A DNA stretch of 64,000 nt, from NCBI RefSeq assembly GCF_012030425.1, contig NZ_JAAUVN010000003.1, positions 186,001-250,000 on the forward strand, read 5' to 3'. Below are positions 1 to 9,843 of the stretch, one piece after another. The notes beneath the pieces were generated by a model, which searched no databases, was not told the origin of the DNA, and saw nothing but the letters and a program-made list of their open reading frames with translations. Source of the stretch: Sphingobacterium sp. B16(2022). Its GTDB lineage: Bacteria; Bacteroidota; Bacteroidia; Sphingobacteriales; Sphingobacteriaceae. Position numbers and translations under genes: made by a program. Within the stretch, counting starts at the first letter, position 1; every line of letters begins with the position of its first letter.

Positions 1-872
1 CCATAAAAGAAGAACTGTAAATACCACATTGTACCTGCCAAAGCACAAAAAAGTAAATTCTTTCCTTTTGGTACATTGGATTTAGTATAGTCTGAAAAAG
101 TTCTATTTTTAATTAGGAGATAGACGCACCATATAAAATTTGTAGTAAAACCTCCCCAAAGGATAATGATATAAGTCACATTATTTTGATAAAGAAATTC
201 TCCACTGTTCGAATTACTATTTTTCCATATGGAATTTGCAACATTAGCAAGCGGTTTACCTGCTTCAATACCAAAATTGAAACAAGCACTAAGTACACCA
301 GAAATGATCGCAACGATAATACCCAGAGTAAAATTGTAATCAGACCTTGCGGCCTTAGAAAGAGTCGAAAGACTTTTCTCCTTTGAAACACCTGCCCGAC
401 CGCACAGCACAACACCCATTAGACATATTAATAAACCTATCAATATGCAAGTTCCTGATTGAGTCATAAAAAAATAGTTGACTCCATGTTTACCCACTGT
501 GGGGTAAAAAAAATAATAAAGACTTGGCATCAGCGAACCAAAGACCATACTTAAGCCCAAAATAATACTGCTACCTAAGGAAACACCAAGATAACGTATC
601 CCTAGACCATAGGTAAGTCCACCTATACCCCATAACAATCCAAATAAAAAAGTATAATATAAAGTAGCTGCCTGGGCATTGCTGATAATCTCCCAAAAAT
701 TAGGAATAGTTAACCATGCTGCAAATGGTGGTACAATAATCCAAGAAAATAGACCACCTAGGATCCACATGGATTCCCATGACCATCCTTCAACTTTCTT
801 ATAAGGCACATAAAAACTTCCTGACGCAAAACCGCCAATGAAATGAAATAAAACTCCGAAAACAGCATTCAT
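1..872 (-). CDS. rhaT: L-rhamnose/H+ symporter (RhaT family), 3' part missing
   Basis: The reverse strand reads open from an ATG at 872-870 to the window edge, about 290 codons, so the C-terminus lies outside. It begins MNAVFGVLFHFIGGFASGSF and runs through several hydrophobic helices. The stretch YVPYKKVEGWSWESMW and the later GTMWYLQFFFY closely match the order in E. coli RhaT (FYAPFKKV-WSWETMW and GGLMWYLQFFFY, from memory). The family imports L-rhamnose with a proton across the inner membrane. It lies downstream of susD on the same strand, with a strong hairpin in the 191-bp gap. It is the best clue that the PUL 1 glycan contains rhamnose. The family assignment is firm; the substrate is inferred from similarity. 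Confidence 0.88.
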   Translation of the reverse strand, partial: MNAVFGVLFHFIGGFASGSFYVPYKKVEGWSWESMWILGGLFSWIIVPPFAAWLTIPNFWEIISNAQAATLYYTFLFGLLWGIGGLTYGLGIRYLGVSLGSSIILGLSMVFGSLMPSLYYFFYPTVGKHGVNYFFMTQSGTCILIGLLICLMGVVLCGRAGVSKEKSLSTLSKAARSDYNFTLGIIVAIISGVLSACFNFGIEAGKPLANVANSIWKNSNSNSGEFLYQNNVTYIIILWGGFTTNFIWCVYLLIKNRTFSDYTKSNVPKGKNLLFCALAGTMWYLQFFFY

Positions 873-990
873 ATTTATCTTTTTAGGTATTGTACATAAA
901 CTAAATTACAAGATTAAAATAGGTAAACTGTTATGGACTGTTATGCATAAATACAGAGATTATAGCCAACAGATATTTCATGATTTAGAA

Positions 991-1032
991 GCAAAAGGTC
1001 AATTTTCAATGTGTGGAAAATTGACCTTTTGC
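991..1032 (-). terminator. Hairpin downstream of PUL 1 susD
   Basis: A perfect 17-bp inverted repeat (991-1007 with 1016-1032) closes an 8-nt loop, 31 bp past the susD stop. The flank on the minus strand is only moderately T-rich, so it may attenuate rather than stop transcription into rhaT. Confidence 0.65.
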
Positions 1033-1063
1033 ATATTATTATTATTAAAGTAATAAAACTAGA

Positions 1064-2806
1064 TTATTTATATCCTAAATTTTGTTTAAGTCCTTCCCCT
1101 TCTTTGTTATTTAATTGAATTTCACTCAAGGGGATTGGAAGTAAAATATTATAATCTTGGAAACCACTGGTTATTTTATTTGCCGGTCCTTGATCACCAT
1201 TTAAAGCAATACGTTCTTTGAGTTTATTTGTTCTCACCAAAGTCATTCTACGATTTTCTTCTGAAATCAACTCACGGGCACGTTCATCAAGAATAAAATC
1301 GATCGTCATATTTGATGCGAGAACCTTTCCTAAAGCGGTGTTTCCAGATTGAATACGCGTATCTTTAAAAGAACGATCTCTCAACTTATTGATATCCTCA
1401 GCTGCTCCGCCTAGATTATTTTGTCTAAGACGTGCCTCTGCCCTTAATAGATACGTTTCTCCAAACCGCATGACTGGCCAATCTTTGACCAATGCATAGC
1501 CAAAATCATCTATCGGATCATAACCACCCCACTTTGTTGGGAAAGGATACCATACTTCCAAACTGTCTGTACGAAAAGGAATCACTTTATCACCAGTTTT
1601 TATCGTCACATTTCTAACCCCTGCACCTTTAGCAACACGATAACCATCGGCATCCACACCGATTTCTGTACTCCATGGTGTTACCACAGCATTGTTGACG
1701 GTCATATTAGGTCGGTTATAATTTGTGGTACGACGGATATTATAATTGCTATTCCGAATATCACCTTGAAGTCCTTTCCAGACCGTATACTTCATAAAAT
1801 TGCTTAATCTCAAACGTCCATTACCCCTTCCTCCAAGAGAATCAGCGTTTACCATTCCATCCCACTTGTGATAGGAAGGTTGCCATACACGACGATGCTG
1901 CGGATTATCGATGGTTCCACCATTCACTTCGCGATTAAATTCAACTTCAAAAGTCCATATGGCTTCGGTATTTCCTTGAGCGCGGCGCATATTGCCCTGT
2001 CTAAACATATCTCGAAAAGCATCGCCACCCTCATTTAAGTATTTACCGTAACGACTGTCAATTAATTTATAACTGCCGCTTTCAATGATGGCTGTTGCCA
2101 TGGCTTCTGCTTTAGCAAAATAAGCAGGATCTCTCATGCCCATTCGAAGATAAACTTCAGCAGCCAATTGTCTTGCCATATCTTTATTGATCCGGCTTGG
2201 AGCAGCAGCTTGTCCAACATTAGCCAATTCCTTAGCCGCATATTCCAGATCTTCAACAATCACTTTGTCCACTTCTACAGTAGAATTTCGTACATAATTG
2301 AACGTTGGAACTTTAATAGAAGTAGTCAACAAAGGCACATCGCCCCATAGCGTGACCAACATATGATAAGCATAAGCTCTAAAGAATCTTGCTTCTGCTG
2401 CTGCCTTTGGATTAGTATCCCCTACAGCTTCAATAATGCTATTTGCATTGTTAATAAACTCGTAACAGCGTTGCCATAAGTAGCTTACTCCACCATTTTC
2501 TGGATTGAGATCAGCATATTGAAAAAAAGGATTTTCCACACCTTCCGTAGAACCAGCATTTGCGATATCAGTACCGATCTGCCAACACGACAAAAATCCT
2601 TGACGCCCACTATAACCCCACAATTGACCAAAAGTCGCATGCAAACCTAAAACTCTATTTTCTATTGTTGATGGATCACTATTTCCAGCTTCGTAATTAG
2701 AATAGGGTTTCTCTTCCAGAAAATTCTTACTACAAGATGCAGAACCTAACAAAAAGATCGTAAAGACAGGTAATAACTTATTTTGAATATTCATTGTTTT
2801 TTTCAT
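1064..2806 (-). CDS. SusD/RagB-family glycan-binding lipoprotein (PUL 1)
   Basis: This 580-residue surface lipoprotein pairs with the SusC transporter encoded just upstream and caps it to capture oligosaccharides. The N-terminus is a lipoprotein signal ending in the lipobox GSASC (Cys about residue 25), followed by KNFLEEKP, a start typical of SusD proteins. The family signatures ARFFRAYAYHMLVTLWGDVP (about residues 140-160) and, near the C-terminus, FILDERARELISEENRR are present. The 92-bp gap to susC contains one copy of an inverted-repeat element described separately. The ligand cannot be read from sequence; the neighbourhood suggests a rhamnose/uronate glycan. Confidence 0.93.
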   Translation of the reverse strand: MKKTMNIQNKLLPVFTIFLLGSASCSKNFLEEKPYSNYEAGNSDPSTIENRVLGLHATFGQLWGYSGRQGFLSCWQIGTDIANAGSTEGVENPFFQYADLNPENGGVSYLWQRCYEFINNANSIIEAVGDTNPKAAAEARFFRAYAYHMLVTLWGDVPLLTTSIKVPTFNYVRNSTVEVDKVIVEDLEYAAKELANVGQAAAPSRINKDMARQLAAEVYLRMGMRDPAYFAKAEAMATAIIESGSYKLIDSRYGKYLNEGGDAFRDMFRQGNMRRAQGNTEAIWTFEVEFNREVNGGTIDNPQHRRVWQPSYHKWDGMVNADSLGGRGNGRLRLSNFMKYTVWKGLQGDIRNSNYNIRRTTNYNRPNMTVNNAVVTPWSTEIGVDADGYRVAKGAGVRNVTIKTGDKVIPFRTDSLEVWYPFPTKWGGYDPIDDFGYALVKDWPVMRFGETYLLRAEARLRQNNLGGAAEDINKLRDRSFKDTRIQSGNTALGKVLASNMTIDFILDERARELISEENRRMTLVRTNKLKERIALNGDQGPANKITSGFQDYNILLPIPLSEIQLNNKEGEGLKQNLGYK

Positions 2807-2829
2807 CAGTATATATTATTTTTTATCGA

Positions 2830-2888
2830 TGATGAAGCTATCATGAGCAGTATATCTTTCTTTGTGCACATTTACTCATGATGGTTTC
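2830..2888 (-). repeat. Intercistronic hairpin repeat, copy 1
   Basis: In the direction of susC-susD transcription it reads GAAACCATCATGAG, a 27-nt spacer, then CTCATGATAGCTTC and the tail ATCA. Copy 2 near 32952 has identical 14-nt arms in the same orientation relative to its operon, and copy 3 near 35092 is a close variant. It starts 10 nt after the susC stop. Confidence 0.75.
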
Positions 2889-2897
2889 ATGATTTCA

Positions 2898-5800
2898 TTA
2901 AAAGGTTAAATTAACTCCAAGTACATAGGTGCGAACCATTGGATAATTTAGATGAGCATTATCAGATCCACGAGTGATATCTCGAGCTTCGGGATCCCAG
3001 CCAATCCAATTGGTCCATGTATATAGGTTTCGGCCACTGACATAAACCGTAGCCCCATTGATACCCAATTTATTCAAGGTATTTTGTGGCATATTGTAAC
3101 TTAAGGTCACATCTTTCAACCGTGTAAAACTTGCATTTGATGGAAACCCATAACCATATACATTGGAACGATTACTCAATGAACGCCATTCGTTACTTTT
3201 ATTTTCAGGAGTCCAATAGCCCAATTCTGCTGGCGTACTTTTACGTCCCATTTCATCTGCAGCCGAACCGATCTGCGGATTATTGCGTAGTGCTCCTTGC
3301 ACCGTATTGATGAAAATATTTAATGAAAATGCTTTATAGCTAAATGTATTGGTAAGTCCAGCGGTCCATTTCGGGGCAGTTTGTCCCAATACAGATCGGT
3401 CGTCCTCATTAATTAGACCATCACCATTTAGATCCGCTAATTTTACACTTCCTGCTTCTGCTTGTTCATCCCATCCTTTATTAGCTCCCGCTTTTATTTC
3501 CTCTTCCTGCCAGATCCCCACTTTGGTAAAATCATAGATGATACCCAGCGGATGTCCGATCAACCACCTATTGCCCAGATCTTCTTTTCCATCACCATAA
3601 ACTTCTACAATCTTATTTTTATTGCGGGAGAATACAACCGTACTGGACCAAGTAAAATCATTCTTCACAATATTTTTGGTATTCAGCGTCAGGTCTATAC
3701 CTGTATTAGCAACCTTTCCAATATTAAAATACACATCTTCAAAACCCGTAAGTCTTGGAAGGCGCTGTTTTAAAAGTATATCATAAGAATTGGTTTTATA
3801 CACATCGATGCTTCCACTTATTCTGCTTTTAAATAATCCGAAGTCAATCCCTGTATTGAATCCCTTTGTTTTTTCCCATTCCAAATCATCATTTCCCATT
3901 CTTTTACGAATATTCAATGCCGTATTGGATAAGCCTTTCATCGCAATAGTACTGGCATCCATTAACGAAAGCGTTTCATAGATGCCAATAGCCTCATTTC
4001 CAGAAATACCGTAAGATATTCTCCATTTTAAATTGTCCACCACATCTTTAGTGCTATTCATGAACCATTCATTATGTATATTCCATGCGACAGCGGCAGA
4101 TGGAAACATTCCGTATTTATTATTTCTACCAAAGATAGAGGCCCCATCTCGACGTGCAGTTACTGTAAATAAATAACGGCTATCGTAAGAGTAATTTAAT
4201 CTACCCATTTGGGAAATAGAGCGGTACAAGTCGGCTTGAGAAGACACTTTCTGTGTGGCGGCAGCACCTAGATTACCCCATTCCAAGGCATCATTAGGGA
4301 ATACCTCTCCTGTAGCAATAGCCTGTTGCCAATATTTACTTTTTGAGGCATATAATCCTGTGAAATCAAGATGATGCTTACCAAAATCCTTCGTGTATGT
4401 TAATATATTCTCCAATGTATAGGACTGAGATTCACTGTTGGTGATACGACCCATCCCGGCAAAATTATAAACACTCTCCCCTTCATATTCGTTGGTACGA
4501 CCAGGGACATAAGTATATCCTGCATTGAGTTTATATTTTAAACCTTCCAGCGGTTTGTAAAGCTCCCCAAAATTAAGATCTGCATAACCGTTGAGGGAGA
4601 TATTAAATTGACGACGCTCTGGATTTAATGTCGTTGGCAAAAGTGGATTGGTCCAAAGCTGTTCCGAATACATGGGATGCTGTGTTAAAGTGCCGTCATC
4701 GTTATACATTTTGGCATAAGGGCTCATTGCAGCAGCCTGTAGAAGACTCGCGCGTCCACCATCTCTATTATGCGCTATGATATAAGATGATGTACCTACC
4801 GATAAATATTTAGTTGGTTTAAAATCTGTATTCGTTCTAAATGAATATCTTTTATAGTTGTATCCTAATAAAACGCCTTTTTGATCCAGATAATCTCCAG
4901 AGACATAGTATTTGGCATTCTCACTTCCACCTGATAAACTGACATTGTGATTCTGGATCACACCTGTCTGCATCACCGCATCCAACCAATCGATGGTCAC
5001 ACCATTGGTGTAATTATCAAGCTCATTCCGATTGCGAACCGGACCACCATTATATAGCGGACTATTATTAATGCGGGAATATTCAGCATAACGCTTTAAA
5101 AGCTCTTCTCCCGAAACGGGCTTAAGAATATGTGCAACATTTTCTACACCGCCATAACCACTGTAACGAATACGCGGGGTTCCGGATGTACCGCGCTTTG
5201 TGGTGATCAAAATAACACCATTAGAACCATTCACACCATAAATCGCAACAGCTGATGGATCTTTTAAGATCTCGACCGACTCAATATCATTGGGATTGAT
5301 ATCATTAATAGAACCATCTGTACGCGATAGCGGAATTCCATCAACGACAATATACGGTTCTGAAGATGCATTGATCGAGTTCTTACCTCGAACTTGAACA
5401 TTTGGAGCATCTCCAGGTATAGAGGATGCTTGCGAAACCGAAACATTGGATACGGCACCTTGGATAGCTTGCATCACATTCGTAACCGGAATTTTTGACA
5501 ATCGATCCTTTGGTACTGATGCCACAGACCCCGTAACATCCGATCTCTTTTGTATTCCATATCCGACCACAACTAATTCGTCAAGTACATTTTCAGATGG
5601 AACAAGCGTAACATCAACAATTCCCCCCTGAGGTACAATAACCTCCTTTTCCTGATATCCGACCGAGGAAATGATCAAAGTATTTCCGTGATTAGCTTGA
5701 ATGGTAAAGCTACCGACGGTATTTGTTTGTGTACTGACCGAACTTCCTTTTACTTTAACGGTAATGTTGCTTATGGTTTTTCCTGTAGAAGCGTCTCGAA

Positions 5801-5909
5801 TAGTTCCCTTTATGGAAGTTGCTTGACCATAAGTAGTCATCGCTATTAAAAATAAACTGTTTAATAGCAATGTGCTTTTTGCGTATTTATTGCAATAGTG
5901 GGTTAACAT
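2898..5909 (-). CDS. SusC/RagA-family TonB-linked outer-membrane transporter (PUL 1)
   Basis: This 1003-residue protein is the outer-membrane channel for the glycan fragments of PUL 1. After a signal peptide ending near TTYGQ, a carboxypeptidase-regulatory-like domain covers about residues 30-110. The TonB-dependent plug follows, with VVVGYGIQKRSDVTGSVASV, the TonB-linked family signature, from about residue 113, then VRGKNSINASSEPYIVVDGI. The rest is beta-barrel, ending in an aromatic residue (GVNLTF) as outer-membrane barrels do. It is the first gene of the susC-susD pair. The 539-bp upstream region carries a motif shared with the GH105 promoter region, so regulation by the divergent hybrid sensor is likely. 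Confidence 0.95.
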   Translation of the reverse strand: MLTHYCNKYAKSTLLLNSLFLIAMTTYGQATSIKGTIRDASTGKTISNITVKVKGSSVSTQTNTVGSFTIQANHGNTLIISSVGYQEKEVIVPQGGIVDVTLVPSENVLDELVVVGYGIQKRSDVTGSVASVPKDRLSKIPVTNVMQAIQGAVSNVSVSQASSIPGDAPNVQVRGKNSINASSEPYIVVDGIPLSRTDGSINDINPNDIESVEILKDPSAVAIYGVNGSNGVILITTKRGTSGTPRIRYSGYGGVENVAHILKPVSGEELLKRYAEYSRINNSPLYNGGPVRNRNELDNYTNGVTIDWLDAVMQTGVIQNHNVSLSGGSENAKYYVSGDYLDQKGVLLGYNYKRYSFRTNTDFKPTKYLSVGTSSYIIAHNRDGGRASLLQAAAMSPYAKMYNDDGTLTQHPMYSEQLWTNPLLPTTLNPERRQFNISLNGYADLNFGELYKPLEGLKYKLNAGYTYVPGRTNEYEGESVYNFAGMGRITNSESQSYTLENILTYTKDFGKHHLDFTGLYASKSKYWQQAIATGEVFPNDALEWGNLGAAATQKVSSQADLYRSISQMGRLNYSYDSRYLFTVTARRDGASIFGRNNKYGMFPSAAVAWNIHNEWFMNSTKDVVDNLKWRISYGISGNEAIGIYETLSLMDASTIAMKGLSNTALNIRKRMGNDDLEWEKTKGFNTGIDFGLFKSRISGSIDVYKTNSYDILLKQRLPRLTGFEDVYFNIGKVANTGIDLTLNTKNIVKNDFTWSSTVVFSRNKNKIVEVYGDGKEDLGNRWLIGHPLGIIYDFTKVGIWQEEEIKAGANKGWDEQAEAGSVKLADLNGDGLINEDDRSVLGQTAPKWTAGLTNTFSYKAFSLNIFINTVQGALRNNPQIGSAADEMGRKSTPAELGYWTPENKSNEWRSLSNRSNVYGYGFPSNASFTRLKDVTLSYNMPQNTLNKLGINGATVYVSGRNLYTWTNWIGWDPEARDITRGSDNAHLNYPMVRTYVLGVNLTF

Positions 5910-6181
5910 AATTTACAATTGGTTTTTAGATTAGAATTACTATTTTATTCCATTTATTATAGGACCATACCTTTATCCTATAATCCCCCTAAAGGTTGAT
6001 TTCAACTTGATCCCATCATCGTATAGTTTATATTTTTGTTTATAATTGGTACTTAGCAAACTCAAGAAGATCGTTCGCTAAAATTCCATTGGTTAGGAAG
6101 AGAAGCACTCTTGTTGCGCTATTTTCCAATTCCCTCTAGGTCAAAATTATAGCGGATTCGCTTATAAACGGTTTGAAATCG

Positions 6182-6204
6182 ATTCAATAAGGTTGAAAAT
6201 CTAT
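6182..6204 (-). promoter_or_regulatory. Candidate HTCS operator upstream of susC
   Basis: The plus strand reads ATTCAA, eight bases, AAAATCTAT. The same 6+9 bases with the same 8-bp spacing occur at 12265-12287 before the GH105 operon of the same locus and were found nowhere else in the window by eye. Within it, TTGAAATCGATTCA (6173-6186) and TTGAAAATCTATTCA (6193-6207) form an imperfect direct repeat about two helical turns apart, as expected for an AraC-type DNA-binding domain. Confidence 0.5.
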
Positions 6205-6244
6205 TCAGGAGTCATAATAATTCACTAAAACTCAATAAAAAGCA

Positions 6245-6297
6245 AAAACCATTTTATTTAAGAGATGCCTTGGGGACATTTTAAATAAAATGGTTTT
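6245..6297 (-). terminator. Terminator-like hairpin after the PUL 1 enzyme operon
   Basis: A perfect 17-bp inverted repeat (6245-6261 with 6281-6297) encloses a 19-nt loop. It lies about 150 bp past the stop of the last enzyme gene. Confidence 0.6.
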
Positions 6298-6448
6298 AAA
6301 AATTTTGTTGCGATATATACTAGCTCTTGCGCAGTAGCATTATCTCTTTTCTCTAAATACTTAAAATAGATTCTTAACCATAACGACCTTTGATATAGAT
6401 CATATTCGCCATTACACTTTTCACTTGCAAAATATTGATCAAAGGTTA

Positions 6449-8473
6449 TTATTGTTGATCCGTGGATATCAAATTCAAGACTTGATAACGACCATTTTTC
6501 CTACTAATTCCTACTTGATTCAGCTTTTGGTTCAATTTTTTTATTGGGAATAATTCATCATTAGTCCATTTTTCGCCCGATTTTTTCCATAACATAAGTG
6601 TCGCAAACAATTGCTTTTGATTTGCACTTGTGTTTGCTTTTAAATTCAGGACTTTACTCGTTTCAGAAACTGGGTTTAAACCTGCTGCACTTACTATCTC
6701 CACCTCTTCCCAGCCCTCAACAGGAATAACAGCTAACTGATACTGCCCATTGTCAATAATACTTGCTGTCCATTTTTTATATTTAATTTGATGCTCAACA
6801 ATTGCTCTATCTTCATATTGTGGCAATGCGTAGTGTCCCAACCGTAGCGCAATAGATTTTTGGCTATACACCTGATCCACACGCAAGATTCCGTTAGGAA
6901 GTATAATATCTGCAAGTTGCAAGCTGATGGTAGAATCCGAAGCTAATACAGCGTCCCTGTAATAAATATCATCCTGATAGCCTTTGAATTTATAACGGCG
7001 AAGTGATTCCCATTTCTTCCCACCAATTTGAAACATATAGTTCATTGATACTTCACCATTCTTTCCATCCGCTTGCCAAGGAAATGCGCTATTATAAGCC
7101 AGTTTATTATAATTCTCAGTTCCCTGATAATAGCCGATAGTTTTACTATCACACCAAGCCCTGATCTCTGATGCGCCAATTCCAGCATAATCAGTAATCA
7201 AAATTTCAGCACCAGGAGCAAGCTTATTCAACACCTTCGCTTTTGGTATCTCGCTCTCCCAAGCACCTAAATTTTCATTTGCTGTCCAAAATATATTATC
7301 ATCAGGAATGAGCAATCCTAAAAATATTTTACCCAACCAAAAAGCACTTCCCCTACAGCTGTATTCCTGCACGGCAGGTTCAAATGCACCATAAAAACCA
7401 AGTGTAGGAATACCTTCAGATAAAAAATCAGGCTGTTTGAGAAATTGTAACAGTGTTCCTGATGCAATTCTTCGCATCCATCCATAATTGATGCTTTTGT
7501 CCTCTAGAAAACCCATCAGAGGAAAGGGAACAGCAGCTCCCATGCGATAGGCAATACTTCTCCCCCACATAATCATTTCCCCGTCCTTACTGAACATATA
7601 AGGATAATGACCGACCATTTCTCTTAAATGAGTCCTGAACTTCTTCGCATAATCTGGATACATCTGATCGCCATAATAGGTAGCCCATAAAGTTCCGTAC
7701 ATCTGATACCCCCACATACTATAATAATCATAATAAGGCTGGTCATTATACCAACCATTCCCCTTATAATCAGATAAACATTTCTCCAACAATTCCTTTA
7801 AATAATCTTCACGTATCGAGTAACCTTTACTCTTAAAGAAGCTTAAAATCATGACATTAAAAAAACGCCAATTCATATCAATAGTAGGTCCGTTACCATA
7901 ACTTAAGAGTGTATGCGCTAAAGTATCTTTTTTCTCCTGTGATAGCGGATCCCATAAAATTTCGGGAGCGGCCATCAGCGATACGGCCAAACCACCAAAT
8001 TCAACAAGCTTTTGACTTGGTCCTCCTTTTTTGGGTAAAGGTGGAATGAAACTCGTCGAATTTGGATTCACTAATTGCGTAATCTGATGCCGGTAATAAT
8101 CGGCAATCTTTAGACCACCAATTTCATAGTCGGGATTTCCCTTCATCAAAGGCAAAGCAATAAACAGAGTCCTACAAAGTCCTTCCAACCGTTCTGTTTC
8201 CGTATGAACGCCGTCTCTAGGATAACTACGTCCTGGTTGTTTAGGAAACTCCATCGGGCTATCCAGATTACTGACGTAACTAAAGGCACCCTTTAAAAGA
8301 TATTCGGCTGCATCTAACCAATGTTGACGGTTCATACCGGTATAGGGACTGAGATTCAGATCTGGATTTTTGACGTTAAAAACAGCATCTCTTGTCCCTT
8401 GTCCGAACATATCCATGGGATAGGATACAATGAATATGAAGCAGGACATAAACCCAAACATGTATTTTTTCAT
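6449..8473 (-). CDS. DUF2264 (GH154-like) protein, long form
   Basis: This 674-residue secreted protein has a signal peptide ending near DMFGQ. The N-terminal two thirds match the DUF2264 family: TETERLEGLCRTLFIALPLM near residue 90, a Gly-rich FGGLAVSLM segment, GPTIDMNWRFFNVMILSF near 200, then the aromatic YNDQPYYDYYSMWGYQMYG. It is an (alpha/alpha)6-barrel-type fold by family knowledge. A beta-sandwich-like C-terminal part follows. DUF2264 proteins occur in PULs for rhamnogalacturonan and arabinogalactan, and some are classed as GH154 beta-glucuronidases. It is the last gene of the enzyme operon, 2 bp after the BNR-4 gene. Exact specificity is unknown. Confidence 0.85.
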   Translation of the reverse strand: MKKYMFGFMSCFIFIVSYPMDMFGQGTRDAVFNVKNPDLNLSPYTGMNRQHWLDAAEYLLKGAFSYVSNLDSPMEFPKQPGRSYPRDGVHTETERLEGLCRTLFIALPLMKGNPDYEIGGLKIADYYRHQITQLVNPNSTSFIPPLPKKGGPSQKLVEFGGLAVSLMAAPEILWDPLSQEKKDTLAHTLLSYGNGPTIDMNWRFFNVMILSFFKSKGYSIREDYLKELLEKCLSDYKGNGWYNDQPYYDYYSMWGYQMYGTLWATYYGDQMYPDYAKKFRTHLREMVGHYPYMFSKDGEMIMWGRSIAYRMGAAVPFPLMGFLEDKSINYGWMRRIASGTLLQFLKQPDFLSEGIPTLGFYGAFEPAVQEYSCRGSAFWLGKIFLGLLIPDDNIFWTANENLGAWESEIPKAKVLNKLAPGAEILITDYAGIGASEIRAWCDSKTIGYYQGTENYNKLAYNSAFPWQADGKNGEVSMNYMFQIGGKKWESLRRYKFKGYQDDIYYRDAVLASDSTISLQLADIILPNGILRVDQVYSQKSIALRLGHYALPQYEDRAIVEHQIKYKKWTASIIDNGQYQLAVIPVEGWEEVEIVSAAGLNPVSETSKVLNLKANTSANQKQLFATLMLWKKSGEKWTNDELFPIKKLNQKLNQVGISRKNGRYQVLNLISTDQQ

Positions 8474-8475
8474 AA

Positions 8476-9831
8476 TTAATGTTTGATTATATTTTGTATT
8501 GCCTCGAGACTAGGCGCCCATTCAATAACCCTGACCTTACTTGGACCAGATTCTAAAAGTCCTTCTCCATCCTTTTGATCAGTAGCTTGAACAAATAGTG
8601 ATAATCGCCCCTTGTTTCGCCACATCTCAGTATCATAACTGGGTTCCCATGCTCCTAATGATTCGTTATTCAAATCAAATAGTTGATAATCATTATCCGT
8701 CACCTTATTTAAGTTCAAGACAGAAGCTCGACCTAATCTTTCCTTATCCCGGAACAAGAGCATGACAGCAACCCTATCTCCTTTCCCTTTAACCATTAAT
8801 TGTGGTCTCGCTATAGGTATTTCTTTTGTCCCATGTCCACTCAAACTGAAAGACATTTTTCTAAAATCAAAAGAACGGACTTCCCAAGCACCTTTCCTAT
8901 AATAAATAAGTTTATATTGAGGAATTGTAGAACCTGCAGCCCGCCAGTAAGTCGCAATAAATGGATTGCCATCATCATCTGCAGCCATCGATGTTTGATT
9001 GATCAATTCACTGTTTTGAGGAATACGCACCGCATATTCCGCTGTTGATTCCTGTATAGGTAATGTATATTGAGCTCCAGTAGTAGACTCCCAAGTGAGC
9101 CCTCCATCCTTAGAACAAGCATATGCCATATCATGATTACTGGCTACATCGGGACTTTCTCGCCATACCCAAGACAAATGTATCGTTCCTTGGTTGTCGA
9201 CATATGCCTGCCAATAAGCATTTCGTTTCCCTTCTCCATCGATTAAATTACGATGCAGTCTAGTCCATTTTTTATTCTTGGGATCATAATTATTCATAAC
9301 AAGATTTCCTGATCCAGAACCGCCATCACGATAAAGAAATAATAATGAACCATCAGGCATTTTAAAAAATTCAGGATAAGTCACATACTGTTCATCTTCC
9401 CCGATCATAGACTGCTCAGGTCCTAAGTCCAGTGTATGCGGCTGCTTTGTTCGAGCATATCGCAACTGACCATTATGATGATCCCAACAAACATGTAAAT
9501 ATCCCTCTCCATCAATCATGATACTGATAATATTATGTGCATCCTTAGCTCTGCCCGTATATTCGGTAACCTGTAGCTGCCAGCTCTTCTCGTTCAACTT
9601 TCTTTTTCCTAATACAACTTTTCCCTTCTCGTTGTAGTAGGCTATGTATTGAAACTTCGCATCACTAACGAGAGAATTTTTTCGAAAAACAGCTGTATTG
9701 ACCGTATTCTTAGCCCAACCGTCTCCAACTTCCATGACCTGAAGCTGCTTGCTTTGCGAAAAACAGAAATTTAAGGAAAGGATAAGATAAAAATAAATTA
9801 CTCCAACTGTACAAAATGTTATTAATCTCAT
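8476..9831 (-). CDS. BNR-4 seven-bladed propeller protein, probable polysaccharide lyase
   Basis: This 451-residue secreted protein (signal ends near CFSQ) belongs to the BNR_4 family. The core motif is KDAHNIISIMIDGEGYLHVCWDHHNGQLRYAR (quoted here as its key parts KDAHN, DGEGYLHVCWDHHN and LRYAR, residues 97-127). BNR-4 propellers include ulvan lyases of PL24 and PL25 and the rhamnose-glucuronate enzymes of GH145/PL42. His99 and His119 are 20 residues apart, matching the spacing I recall for the catalytic His pair in PL25. A lyase would give the unsaturated ends that the neighbouring GH105 removes. The propeller family is clear; lyase activity and CAZy family are inferred. Confidence 0.8.
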   Translation of the reverse strand: MRLITFCTVGVIYFYLILSLNFCFSQSKQLQVMEVGDGWAKNTVNTAVFRKNSLVSDAKFQYIAYYNEKGKVVLGKRKLNEKSWQLQVTEYTGRAKDAHNIISIMIDGEGYLHVCWDHHNGQLRYARTKQPHTLDLGPEQSMIGEDEQYVTYPEFFKMPDGSLLFLYRDGGSGSGNLVMNNYDPKNKKWTRLHRNLIDGEGKRNAYWQAYVDNQGTIHLSWVWRESPDVASNHDMAYACSKDGGLTWESTTGAQYTLPIQESTAEYAVRIPQNSELINQTSMAADDDGNPFIATYWRAAGSTIPQYKLIYYRKGAWEVRSFDFRKMSFSLSGHGTKEIPIARPQLMVKGKGDRVAVMLLFRDKERLGRASVLNLNKVTDNDYQLFDLNNESLGAWEPSYDTEMWRNKGRLSLFVQATDQKDGEGLLESGPSKVRVIEWAPSLEAIQNIIKH

Positions 9832-9843
9832 GACTCTTATCTA

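Larger units (their letters stand above)
5910..6448. other. Intergenic region between the PUL 1 enzyme operon and susC
   Basis: No credible gene is seen in these 539 bp. They hold a terminator-like hairpin after the enzyme operon (6245-6297) and a candidate regulator site (6182-6204). If that site marks the susC promoter, susC has a leader of up to about 270 nt. No clear TAnnTTTG element is found on the minus strand close to susC. Confidence 0.6.

Noticed and set aside
176..415. Short frames on both strands near the window start
   Set aside because: They overlap the rhaT frame, which is continuous to the edge and clearly matches its family.
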